This document shows, in pieces, positions 51,928 through 59,348 of a DNA stretch of 64,000 nt. The position numbers and the translations under genes were made by a program. The stretch's first letter is position 1. Every line of letters starts with the position of its first letter. Source of the DNA: CALFCX01 sp041650595 (GTDB lineage Bacteria; Margulisbacteria; WOR-1; JAKLHX01); the NCBI GenBank assembly GCA_041650595.1, contig JBAZKW010000002.1, positions 62,001 to 126,000 on the forward strand, given 5' to 3'. The notes beneath the pieces were generated by a model that was given only the letters and a program-made list of their open reading frames with translations, had not been told where the DNA came from and did not search any database.

Positions 51928-52570
51928 AATAGCCGCGTCGATATTATCCGCCGATTTTTCCAGGCTCGGGGAAGAAGTAAAGAAAGCCGAAGAAGCGGGC
52001 GCCGACATGATCCATGTGGATGTAATGGACGGTCATTTTGTGCCCAATATAACAATGGGCCCGCTGGTGGTAAAAGCCATTAAAAAAATGACAAGACTGC
52101 CTTTGGACGTGCATTTGATGATAAAATCCCCGGAAAAATATATCCGTCAATTCGCGGAAGCGGGGAGCAATATCATCTCTTTCCATACCGAGACCGTATC
52201 CGACCCGGTAAATGTGATCGCTGAAATAAAAAAATACGGTTCTATGCCGGCTATTGCGGTCAATCCGGATTCCGATCTTTCGGCTTCCGAAGAAATACTA
52301 AAAGATATAAAAATGGTGCTATTTATGACCGTGTTCCCCGGATTTGAAGGCCAAAAGTTCATGCCGGAAGTTTTGCCCAAGATCCGCAACTTTAAGGAGA
52401 TGACGGTAAATAAAAGGCTCAATATAGATATAGAAGTGGACGGCGGAATTAACATAGCTACCGCACGGCAGGCAATGGACGCCGGAGCAAACGTTCTTGT
52501 GGCAGGTTCGGCAATCTTCTATGCCAAAAGCTACAAAACCGCTATCGGATCGATAAGGAATGCAAAATAA
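51920..52570 (+). CDS. rpe: Ribulose-phosphate 3-epimerase
   Basis: Interconverts ribulose-5-phosphate and xylulose-5-phosphate in the pentose phosphate pathway. 216 residues, TIM barrel with IAASILSADFSRLGEEV, HVDVMDGHFVPNITMGP, LDVHLMIKSPEKYI, MTVFPGFEGQKFMPEVL and VDGGINIATARQAMDAGANVLVAGSAIF. In most homologues the loop reads V(N/M)PGFGGQ; here it is FPGFEGQ, a mild variation. Middle gene of the carA operon with overlaps at both ends. Confidence 0.96.
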   Translation: MIKIAASILSADFSRLGEEVKKAEEAGADMIHVDVMDGHFVPNITMGPLVVKAIKKMTRLPLDVHLMIKSPEKYIRQFAEAGSNIISFHTETVSDPVNVIAEIKKYGSMPAIAVNPDSDLSASEEILKDIKMVLFMTVFPGFEGQKFMPEVLPKIRNFKEMTVNKRLNIDIEVDGGINIATARQAMDAGANVLVAGSAIFYAKSYKTAIGSIRNAK

Positions 52571-53690
52571 AAACAGAATAAGCCGGCAAGACATAAAGTT
52601 CATGAAAAAGGCCCTTGCAGCGGCCGCCTCGGTCACCGGCAAGACTTCTCCGGATCCTGCCGTTGGTGCTGTGGTAGTAAAAAACGGCCGGCTGATAAGC
52701 CGTGGTTTTCATGACAGGTTCAAGACCCCGCATGCCGAAACCTATGCGCTAAAAAAAGCCGGAAAAAGGGCTAAGGGGGCAACTCTCTACATAAATCTTG
52801 AACCGTGTTGCCATTTTGGCAACACTCCTCCCTGCACGGACAACATAATAAAAAGCGGAATAAAAAGAGTTGTAGCCGCGATGCAGGACCCGAATCCCCT
52901 GGTAAACGGCAAGGGCTTCAAAAAGCTGGAGAAAGCCGGCATTGAAGTAGTAACCGGAGTGCTCGAAAAAGAGGCTCTGAAGTTGAATGAGACTTTTGTA
53001 AAGCATATATCGACCGGCAGACCTTTTGTCACTTTAAAAACTGCCATGAGCCTGGACGGAAAAACCGCCACTTCTTCCGGTGAAAGCAAATGGATCACCG
53101 GCACTGTTTCCAGAAAATACGCCCACCGGCTGAGAGCCCTAAATGACGCTGTGTTGGCCGGCATAAATACGGTAATAAAAGATGATCCCCTCCTTACCGC
53201 CCGCCTGAGCAGAGCAGAAAAACAACCTCTCAGGGTTATTGTGGACAGCCGGGCATCCATTCCTCTGGACAGCAAAGTAGTAAAAGACAAAACTTCGTTT
53301 ACCCTGATAGCAGTGACCAAAGAAGCCAGCCTTAAAAAGGTCCTGGCCCTAAAACAGGCCGGCTGCAGCGTTCTTGAGATAGACTCAAAGGAAGGCCGGG
53401 TCGACCTTAAAAAGCTTTTTGCAAAGCTTGGGAAAATGTGCATAGCCAGCATTCTTATAGAGGGTGGCTCCGAAATTGCCGGCTCCGTGGTGGAAAACGG
53501 CCTGGCAGACAAAGTAATCTTTTTCGTTTCCCAAAAAATAATCGGCGGGAAACATGCTCTGCCGGCTGTGGGCGGAAAAGGGTTTGCAAAGCTCAACAAG
53601 GCTGCGGCACTCACGGATTTGAGCGTAAAAAGATCCGGTGAAGACCTCATAATAGAGGGCTATATTAAAAATAGAAGGAGTTTTTCATGA
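52560..53690 (+). CDS. ribD: Bifunctional riboflavin biosynthesis deaminase/reductase RibD
   Basis: Second and third steps of riboflavin synthesis from GTP. 376 residues: the N-terminal zinc deaminase (HAETYAL, then EPCCHFGNTPPCTDNII) and the C-terminal NADPH-dependent reductase (FVTLKTAMSLDGKTATSSGESKWITG, LIEGGSEIAGSVVENGLADKVIFF). Overlaps rpe by 11 bases and the following prenyltransferase by 4. No other riboflavin genes are nearby and no FMN riboswitch is seen. Confidence 0.95.
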   Translation: MQNKNRISRQDIKFMKKALAAAASVTGKTSPDPAVGAVVVKNGRLISRGFHDRFKTPHAETYALKKAGKRAKGATLYINLEPCCHFGNTPPCTDNIIKSGIKRVVAAMQDPNPLVNGKGFKKLEKAGIEVVTGVLEKEALKLNETFVKHISTGRPFVTLKTAMSLDGKTATSSGESKWITGTVSRKYAHRLRALNDAVLAGINTVIKDDPLLTARLSRAEKQPLRVIVDSRASIPLDSKVVKDKTSFTLIAVTKEASLKKVLALKQAGCSVLEIDSKEGRVDLKKLFAKLGKMCIASILIEGGSEIAGSVVENGLADKVIFFVSQKIIGGKHALPAVGGKGFAKLNKAAALTDLSVKRSGEDLIIEGYIKNRRSFS

Positions 53691-54544
53691 GAACGATCGA
53701 ACTTCTGTTGATAACAATGCGGCCTTACAGATGGTCCAGGTCGGCGGTGATCTTTCTGCCGCTCATTTTTTCCGGGGACCCGCTTAATTGGGTCTATCTG
53801 CTCAAGATCTTTGTCGGGTTCCTTATATTCTCCCTGTTGACGGGAGCGATAAACATAATAGAAGATATCATCTCCGTTGAGTCGGATAGAAATGACCCCA
53901 TAAAAAGATTGTTCCCTGTCGCTAGCGGCGAACTTAGCGTTAACAAGGCGGAATTTTCTCTTGGAGCCGTATTGGTCGGCTCTTTTGTTGCATCGTTTTT
54001 CCTTGGGCCGGGTTTTGGGATAGCGGCAGTCCTGTATTTTTTTATATCGCTCGCTTATTTTCTATATCTTAAAAAGATCGTTTTTATGGACATCGTAATA
54101 GTGGCCACGGCCGCAGGCATTGTGATATCCGCCGGCACTGCGGCAATTTCAAAACCTGTTTCCGGCTGGCTTGTTTTTTTCGTGTTCATGAGCTCGGCCT
54201 TTGTCGCGCTGAGCGGAAGGACGAGAGAATTGATCCTTGCAAAAAGATCCGAACAGCAATTTGCGGGGCTTTATGAGGAAAAACAACTTGAACAATCCGT
54301 AATGATCTCGGCTTCTTCGGCTCTTATCGTCTACGCTATGTACTGCCTTTCCTCTCCTGACGGCACAAATTTCAATATGATCTATACTCTTCCTCTGGCA
54401 GTCTACGGCATATACCGCGTGCTTTTTTTGACGAACGATAATGTGACGGAAGCCCCGCTGGAAAAGTTGCTCCTCAGAGATCCTTTTTTCCTGGGAACGG
54501 TAATAGTATGGGTAATAACCGTATCCGTGTTACTGGCGTTGTAA
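53687..54544 (+). CDS. UbiA-family prenyltransferase, decaprenyl-phosphate phosphoribosyltransferase-like
   Basis: 285 residues with eight to nine membrane helices. The first Asp-rich motif reads IEDIISVESDRNDPIKRLFPVASGELS, where the DPPR-synthase subgroup has NDxxDxxxDrxHPxKrxRPiAsG; this subgroup moves phosphoribose onto polyprenyl phosphate in actinobacteria. Second motif region is LSGRTRELILAKRSEQ. Substrate assignment is tentative; a general prenyltransferase for a lipid or quinone is the alternative. Last gene of the carA operon. Confidence 0.82.
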   Translation: MRTIELLLITMRPYRWSRSAVIFLPLIFSGDPLNWVYLLKIFVGFLIFSLLTGAINIIEDIISVESDRNDPIKRLFPVASGELSVNKAEFSLGAVLVGSFVASFFLGPGFGIAAVLYFFISLAYFLYLKKIVFMDIVIVATAAGIVISAGTAAISKPVSGWLVFFVFMSSAFVALSGRTRELILAKRSEQQFAGLYEEKQLEQSVMISASSALIVYAMYCLSSPDGTNFNMIYTLPLAVYGIYRVLFLTNDNVTEAPLEKLLLRDPFFLGTVIVWVITVSVLLAL

Positions 54545-54661
54545 TTTCAAATTAAAAATTGCAAATTACAAACACAGAAATGTATTCATGAGGCTTGCTC
54601 GGGGTTTGGCGTTCTGTCTTCTTGTTCCCAATTTGTAATTTGAAATTCTTAATTTTTAATT
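54543..54661. repeat. AT-rich inverted repeat pair (AATTTCAAATTACAAA type)
   Basis: AAATTAAAAATT and AAATTACAAA after the prenyltransferase gene are mirrored by TTTGTAATTTGAAATT and AATTTTTAATT at about 54632-54661, ending in the pyrB stop codon. A related unit lies at about 58089-58120. Could form a long stem separating the two convergent genes. Confidence 0.65.
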
Positions 54662-55585
54662 CTTTGCCCGACTTCCCATAAGTAGGAAAAGGACTGCCAT
54701 TCTTACCGCGACGCCGTTTGAGACCTGATCCAGGATTACGCTGTTTTCACCGTCGGCAATATCGCTTGCGATCTCCACACCCCTATTGATCGGCCCGGGA
54801 TGCATGACGACAATATCCTTTTTTGCTTTTTTGAGACGCTCTTTTGTTATTCCGAATAACTGAGTGTATTCAAGCAGCGAAGGAAACAACCCTTTTTGCT
54901 GCCGTTCAAGTTGTATCCTGAGTACGTTTACAAAATCAGCGTCTCGGAGCTCCTCGTCCAGCTTATATGAAACCTTTGCGCCGGTTGCTTCTATGCCTTT
55001 GGGCATAAGAGTAGGAGGCCCGACCAGGGTGACCGAAGCGCCCGATTTGAGCAGTCCCCAGGCATTGCTGCGTGCCACACGGCTGTGAAGTATATCGCCT
55101 ACGATCACGACCTTCTTGCCCTTGAGCGGGCCTTTTTTCTCCCGCATTGTGAACATGTCCAAAAGTGCCTGCGTGGGATGTTCGTTGTAACCGTCCCCGG
55201 CATTTATAACCGAGCCGGAAATATTTTTGGCGATAAGATGCGGAGCTCCCGCCATAGAATGCCTTATTATTATGCCGTTGGTGCCTATAGCTTCAAGATT
55301 TTTGGCGGTATCTATTAGCGTCTCCCCTTTTGCCGCGCTGCTGGCTGCAACGGTGATAGAACTTACGGAGGCAGAAAGCATTTTGGCCGCTGTTTCAAAA
55401 GAGGTCCGCGTGCGGGTGCTGGGTTCGCAAAAAAGGGCCGTTATTATTTTCCCCGAAAGGGCTGGCGCCGTCCTCATGGGACGAGATAATATTTCCTTCA
55501 TAGATTCGGCGGTATCAAGAATAAGATTTATGTCCGCCAGAGAGAGTTCTTTGAGGCCGAGAAGGTCTTTGGACTTTAACGCCAT
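54656..55585 (-). CDS. pyrB: Aspartate carbamoyltransferase catalytic subunit
   Basis: Second step of pyrimidine synthesis. 309 residues with the carbamoyl-phosphate motif EPSTRTRTSFETAAK (STRTRTS), NAGDGYNEHPTQALLD, VGDILHSRVARSN and MHPGPINRGVEI. No pyrI is adjacent. A TGATATAAT box lies 20 bases before the ATG in the divergent gap with ackA. Stop codon sits at the edge of an AT-rich repeat. Confidence 0.96.
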   Translation of the reverse strand: MALKSKDLLGLKELSLADINLILDTAESMKEILSRPMRTAPALSGKIITALFCEPSTRTRTSFETAAKMLSASVSSITVAASSAAKGETLIDTAKNLEAIGTNGIIIRHSMAGAPHLIAKNISGSVINAGDGYNEHPTQALLDMFTMREKKGPLKGKKVVIVGDILHSRVARSNAWGLLKSGASVTLVGPPTLMPKGIEATGAKVSYKLDEELRDADFVNVLRIQLERQQKGLFPSLLEYTQLFGITKERLKKAKKDIVVMHPGPINRGVEIASDIADGENSVILDQVSNGVAVRMAVLFLLMGSRAKN

Positions 55586-55628
55586 GTTGATTTTTACCCT
55601 GCGCTATTATATCATAGACAAAGGTGCC

Positions 55629-56894
55629 ATGAAAATATTAGCTCTCAACTGTGGCAGCTCCTCTGTCAAGTATCAACTCTATGACTGGTTCAAAAAAGAA
55701 GTAATCTGCAAAGGAATTGCGGAGCGCATAGGCTCGCCCAACGGCTTTTTGTGCCACAAAAACAACGGCAAAGAGGAGCTCCGGATAGAAGCTAGTTCCC
55801 CCGACCACAGCTCCGCACTTTTGAGGATACTCGGCTTGCTCACGGACGAAAAGATCGGTGCGATCAAGGATATCCGTGAAATTTCCGCGGTGGGGCATAG
55901 AGTCCTTCACGGAGGGGCCGTTTTTAACAAATCCTGCCTGATAGACGACAAAGCGCTTGAAGATATAAAAGAATTGAAAGACCTGGGACCCTTGCACATG
56001 CCGCCCAATATTGCCGGAATAGAGGCCGCAAGAAAAGCACTTCCGAATATACCCAATATAGCGGTCTTTGACACCGCATTTCATCAGACAATGCCTCCCA
56101 GGTCCTATCTTTATGCGGTCCCGTACGAATGGTACAAAATGTACGGCGTAAGAAAATACGGATTTCACGGATCATCGCATCTTTATGTTTCCAAAAGAGC
56201 TTCCGTGCTTTTGAAAAAGAAGAACTCCGAAACAAATGTAATAACTATGCATATAGGCAACGGGGTAAGCGCTGCAGCGATCAAAAACGGCATTTGCATA
56301 GACACAACCATGGGGCTTACTCCTCTTGCAGGAGCAATAATGGGTACACGAAGCGGAGATCTTGACCCTGCCATAATACTTTTCATGATAGAAAAAGAAG
56401 GGTTCCACGCCCATGAGCTTGACAGGATACTCAACAACAAGAGCGGATTGCTGGGCATTACAGGAAAATACTCCGACAGGCGGGATATTGACCTGGCCGC
56501 AGCCGAAGGCAGCGAAAGATGCCGTTTGGCCCAGGAAATGGAAGCCTATAGCCTAAAAAGATATATCGGGTCGTATCTGGCTGCGATAGGCCATGTTGAT
56601 GCGATAATTTTTACCGGCGGCGCAGGAGAATTGAACCCGTCCCTAAGAGAAAGGGTTTTAGAAAATCTTGAAGATCTCGGGATAAAAATAGATAAAGAAA
56701 AGAATCTTGCTACCAGGACGCGCGATGCGGAAACAGAGATATCAAAGCCCGATTCGCAAATAAAGGTCTTTGTTGTCCCCACGAACGAAGAGATCGTATT
56801 CATAGAAGATGTAGTTGCTATCCTTGAGAACAGGTACGATACCCATACCAATTTTACATATTCCTTTGAAAGCCCGGATTACAAAATAGGATAA
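55629..56894 (+). CDS. ackA: Acetate kinase
   Basis: Makes ATP from acetyl phosphate in fermentative acetate production. 421 residues, slightly over the usual ~400, with LALNCGSSSVKYQLY at the N-terminus, VGHRVLHGG, FDTAFHQTMP, RKYGFHGSSH, IGNGVSAAAIKNG, TTMGLTPLAGAIMGTRSGDLDPA and FTGGAGELNPSLRERV. The start at 55629 is fixed by this N-terminus and an AAGGTG five bases away; the frame is open far upstream, antisense to pyrB. No pta gene is adjacent. Confidence 0.96.
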   Translation: MKILALNCGSSSVKYQLYDWFKKEVICKGIAERIGSPNGFLCHKNNGKEELRIEASSPDHSSALLRILGLLTDEKIGAIKDIREISAVGHRVLHGGAVFNKSCLIDDKALEDIKELKDLGPLHMPPNIAGIEAARKALPNIPNIAVFDTAFHQTMPPRSYLYAVPYEWYKMYGVRKYGFHGSSHLYVSKRASVLLKKKNSETNVITMHIGNGVSAAAIKNGICIDTTMGLTPLAGAIMGTRSGDLDPAIILFMIEKEGFHAHELDRILNNKSGLLGITGKYSDRRDIDLAAAEGSERCRLAQEMEAYSLKRYIGSYLAAIGHVDAIIFTGGAGELNPSLRERVLENLEDLGIKIDKEKNLATRTRDAETEISKPDSQIKVFVVPTNEEIVFIEDVVAILENRYDTHTNFTYSFESPDYKIG

Positions 56895-56897
56895 TTT

Positions 56898-58067
56898 ATG
56901 GACATACGGTATTTTCACGATGAAAAATGCAAGGACCTTCTGCCCCTGACATATCTAAAGGAGCCTCAGGAACTTAGGTGCGGGATCCTCACTCTTGCAG
57001 AAAAAACGCAATACGCCCTCAAAGATTCAAAACTGGGTAAAAACCGCATTGTTTTTGTGAACTCGAGGTTATTGATCAACGAAGATGTAAAGAAAGAACT
57101 CAAAAACAAGGCTCATTCTTTTGTTTTGGTGAACAACGGCGTGATAGTGTTGGCGGTCTTAAAAAATGATGGAAATATCTCGCATGAACAGATCGAAGAG
57201 CTTTGCGCCGAAAAGATAACGGTAAAATCGTGCCTGATCGAGTATCCGTGGGACTTGATCTACAAAAACGGGGACGAGATAGCCAATGACTTGAGAATAT
57301 CGCATGTAAGGGTGGGTTTTAAACCCCTGCCTGCCCTGCCTGCCGGCAGGCAGGCGGCAAGGCACGGCGCCCCCGCCAAAAGACATGGGAACATATCTTT
57401 CATCAATCCAAAAAATATTTTCACCTCTAAAACCGCAAAAATATATCCCGGAGTTGTTATAGACGCAGAAGCCGGACCTGTAGTTGTCGATGCGGGCGCG
57501 ACGATCATGGCAAACTCCGTTATTACCGGCCCCGTATATATTGGAAAAGGAACAGTCATAAAAGCTCTTTCAAAAATATACGGTTCAACATCAATTGGTC
57601 CCATGTGCAAAATTGGAGGTGAAGTGGAATCGACGATATTCCAGGGCTATTCCAACAAACAGCACGAAGGCTTTATCGGACACTCATTCATAGGAGAATG
57701 GGTAAATCTTGGCGCGGGAACAAACAACTCCGATCTTAAGAATAATTATACAAACGTCAAGATAATCGTGAACGGCAAGGAGATCAATACCGGAAAACTA
57801 TTCATGGGAGCCATAATAGGCGACCACACCAAAACAGGCATAAATACCATGATAAATACCGGGACCGTTATCGGCATCTCCTGCAACCTTTTTATGTCCG
57901 GCTATTTGCCAAGGCACATTCCCTCTTTTTCCTGGGGCGGATCCGGCGGATTAAAAGAATATACTATTGAAAAAGCCGTAGAAACCGCCAAAGCAGCGAT
58001 GAAAAGAAGAGATCTGGAAATGAACAAAGAATACGAGTCAAAATTCAGAAGAAAAGCTTTGATATAA
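56898..58067 (+). CDS. GlmU-like sugar nucleotidyltransferase family protein with left-handed beta-helix
   Basis: 389 residues. The N-terminal ~135 residues resemble the reduced nucleotidyltransferase-like domain of the 'putative sugar nucleotidyl transferase' family (RYFHDEKCKDLLPLTYLKEPQELRCGILTLAEK). The C-terminal ~220 form a hexapeptide left-handed helix like GlmU (GPVVVDAGATIMANSVITGPVYIGKGT, HSFIGEWVNLGAGTNNSDLKNNY). The classical GxGTRM nucleotide loop is not visible. Between the domains lies an inserted LPALPAGRQAARHG stretch from a palindromic element. Likely makes or modifies nucleotide sugars; exact reaction unknown. Three bases after ackA. Confidence 0.8.
   Translation: MDIRYFHDEKCKDLLPLTYLKEPQELRCGILTLAEKTQYALKDSKLGKNRIVFVNSRLLINEDVKKELKNKAHSFVLVNNGVIVLAVLKNDGNISHEQIEELCAEKITVKSCLIEYPWDLIYKNGDEIANDLRISHVRVGFKPLPALPAGRQAARHGAPAKRHGNISFINPKNIFTSKTAKIYPGVVIDAEAGPVVVDAGATIMANSVITGPVYIGKGTVIKALSKIYGSTSIGPMCKIGGEVESTIFQGYSNKQHEGFIGHSFIGEWVNLGAGTNNSDLKNNYTNVKIIVNGKEINTGKLFMGAIIGDHTKTGINTMINTGTVIGISCNLFMSGYLPRHIPSFSWGGSGGLKEYTIEKAVETAKAAMKRRDLEMNKEYESKFRRKALI
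57335..57354. repeat. 20-bp perfect palindrome inserted in the GlmU-like gene
   Basis: CCTGCCTGCCGGCAGGCAGG, identical to the copy inside bamA at 31926-31945 and read in the same peptide phase (LPAGRQ). Here it sits in the interdomain linker and is followed by a further basic stretch. Confidence 0.8.
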
Positions 58068-58124
58068 TGCGTATTATCGACCGTTCATATTTGCCATTTG
58101 TAATTTTTAATTTGTAATTATCTT

Positions 58125-58195
58125 TGGGGGATCGTCTAATGGCCCGCCCGCATCGCTACGCAAGCGTAAGCGAAGCGTTGCGGGCGAGGTAGGAC
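58125..58195 (+). pseudogene. Broken 5' copy of tRNA-Gln interrupted by a palindromic element
   Basis: TGGGGGATCGTCTAATGG (58125-58142) is identical to the first 18 bases of the intact tRNA-Gln at 58451, and the next tRNA bases TAGGAC reappear at 58190-58195. A ~45-base GC-rich palindrome splits them in the D loop. No anticodon or T arm follows; instead a GIY-YIG ORF begins five bases later. Confidence 0.75.
58143..58187. repeat. GC-rich imperfect palindrome inside the tRNA fragment
   Basis: CGCCCGCA-CGCT...AGCG-TGCGGGCG: a 42-base imperfect palindrome with four or so mismatches, flanked by GG on both sides, which may be a target duplication. A separate element type from the LPAGRQ and CCCCTCTCCC palindromes. 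Confidence 0.65.
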
Positions 58196-58199
58196 TTTA

Positions 58200-58445
58200 A
58201 TGTTTATTACGTATGTCTTGAGGAGCTTAAAGGATGGTAAACTTTATACGGGCTTTACGGGAGATCTGGAAGCCAGAGTTAAGTTACACAACGATGGATT
58301 TGTTAAAGCAACTAACTCAAGAAGACCTTTTAAATTGATCTATTATGAAGCTTGTGAAGCAAAATCGGACGCGATGAATAGAGAAAAACAGCTCAAAACC
58401 GGTTTTGGCAGAGCTTACTTAAAGAGAAGAATCACAAACCTTTAG
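58200..58445 (+). CDS. Small GIY-YIG nuclease domain protein
   Basis: 81 residues, a complete single GIY-YIG domain of the UPF0213/YhbQ type: TYVLRSLKDGKLYTGFTGDLEARVKLHN gives the paired GIY/YIG-like strands (TYV, YTG) and the Arg helix, followed by RRPFKLIYYEAC with the conserved Glu and NREKQLKTGFGRAYLK. Very common as a standalone mobile-looking gene in uncultured bacterial phyla. AGGA, contributed by the upstream tRNA fragment, lies about five bases before the ATG. It sits between a partial and an intact tRNA-Gln, five bases from the latter, which suggests it arrived with a tRNA-associated duplication. Confidence 0.88.
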   Translation: MFITYVLRSLKDGKLYTGFTGDLEARVKLHNDGFVKATNSRRPFKLIYYEACEAKSDAMNREKQLKTGFGRAYLKRRITNL

Positions 58446-58450
58446 CTTGT

Positions 58451-58521
58451 TGGGGGATCGTCTAATGGTAGGACACCGCCCTTTGGAGGCGAGAATCGGG
58501 GTTCAAGTCCCTGTCCCCCAG
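58451..58521 (+). tRNA. tRNA-Gln (anticodon TTG)
   Basis: A 71-base cloverleaf. The acceptor stem TGGGGGA pairs with TCCCCCA before discriminator G; D stem GTCT/GGAC; anticodon loop CTTTGGA with TTG reading CAA, stem of four pairs plus a C-A mismatch; T arm CGGGG-TTCAAGT-CCCTG. CCA is not encoded. The first 18 bases are duplicated at 58125. Confidence 0.93.
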
Positions 58522-58537
58522 AATTTCCATACTGCTC

Positions 58538-59014
58538 TTATTTCCCCCACCCAAACCCTTTTCCCTGTTTACGGTTTAAACCCTTGCCATTAAAGCAAGA
58601 AGCAAATTTTTGTTTCTGCTCGGGGGTAAGCTGTGATTTAAACCAAAGTATATACTCTATTCTTTTCTTCTGGCTTTCTGCTCTATTTTTATTTATGTCA
58701 TCTATGAATTTGTATAGTTTTGCTTTGCCTGGATTGTCATTTTTCAGTTCCTGCCCCATTGCAAGCCTTATTTTTTCGTTCTCCTGCATCTTTGCCAGGA
58801 TGTCCCGTTCAACTGACTGTTCTTTTTCAAACGACTTGTTGATCTGGTCCTGCGACAACTTAAGCCGGCTTGCTATTTTGCCTTTGCAAAAGCTGGGACT
58901 GCCGCCTCTTCCCCATCCTTTACCGCTTCCCTCACCCCAGGCAGCCATAGAAGATGAAGAAAGAAATACCGCCAGTGCTGCCGCGACAATTCCAACTGCA
59001 AAACTCTTTTTCAT
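58538..59014 (-). CDS. Spy/CpxP-like periplasmic protein (LTxxQ repeat family)
   Basis: 158-residue periplasmic protein with a signal peptide (about 1-25, ending SMAAW), a Gly-rich spacer, then helices containing LKLSQDQINKSFEKEQ and the family motif SQLTPEQKQKF. Spy and CpxP are envelope chaperones/stress sensors; CnrX-type relatives act as the metal sensor of ECF sigma systems. GGGAGGA lies six bases before the ATG at 59014, which fixes the start. It has an ECF-type promoter matching that of the adjacent sigma factor operon, so it is a regulon member or sensor. Confidence 0.85.
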   Translation of the reverse strand: MKKSFAVGIVAAALAVFLSSSSMAAWGEGSGKGWGRGGSPSFCKGKIASRLKLSQDQINKSFEKEQSVERDILAKMQENEKIRLAMGQELKNDNPGKAKLYKFIDDINKNRAESQKKRIEYILWFKSQLTPEQKQKFASCFNGKGLNRKQGKGFGWGK

Positions 59015-59035
59015 TTTTGATCCTCCCTGCATATT

Positions 59036-59065
59036 TTAGACAATCTAGGCACAAAGAATAGTTCC
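59036..59065 (-). promoter_or_regulatory. ECF sigma promoter of the Spy-like gene
   Basis: Minus strand: GGAACT (59065-59060), 17-base spacer, TGTCTAA (59042-59036). Matches the promoter before the ECF sigma gene at 59855-59883 and lies directly after the anti-sigma stop codon. Confidence 0.72.
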
Positions 59066-59066
59066 G

Positions 59067-59348
59067 TCATTCGCTAAGTATATAGCCTACCGGCCCGTTG
59101 CCGGACAAAGATTCCTGCTCGAATACATAAGACAACGGGCTGTCGTATGAACCCTTGAGACTAGAAAAATAAAGTCCGGCTGACAGAACTACGAACAATG
59201 CCGCAAAAGCGGCCGAGAACTTAAGGGCCGAAGGGACATATGAAAGATCAGGCTTCGGATGAGCGATCACATTTAAGTACATGGCTCCAAAGTCGGCCTC
59301 CGGATGCCAGGATTTAAGGCCGTCAAGGTAAATTTTTAGCTTATCCAT
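59067..59348 (-). CDS. Probable anti-sigma factor
   Basis: 93 residues: a ~45-residue cytoplasmic N-terminus (MDKLKIYLDGLKSWHPEADFG), one membrane helix (about 48-68) and a ~25-residue periplasmic tail. No zinc HxxxCxxC motif is present. It overlaps the ECF sigma gene by eight bases, and GGAGG five bases before the ATG at 59348 is formed by the last sigma codons, so the two are translated together. Position, coupling and topology indicate an anti-sigma that holds the sigma at the membrane; the sequence family itself is not recognised. Confidence 0.72.
   Translation of the reverse strand: MDKLKIYLDGLKSWHPEADFGAMYLNVIAHPKPDLSYVPSALKFSAAFAALFVVLSAGLYFSSLKGSYDSPLSYVFEQESLSGNGPVGYILSE

Noticed and set aside
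52444..52600. FMN riboswitch ahead of ribD
   Set aside because: ribD overlaps rpe by 11 bases, leaving no leader in which such an element could sit.
52787..53650. A 287-codon open frame on the minus strand
   Set aside because: It is the antisense shadow of ribD, which has all its motifs.
55227..55628. N-terminal extension of ackA
   Set aside because: It lies antisense to pyrB; acetate kinase starts at 55629 with its conserved N-terminus and an AAGGTG site.
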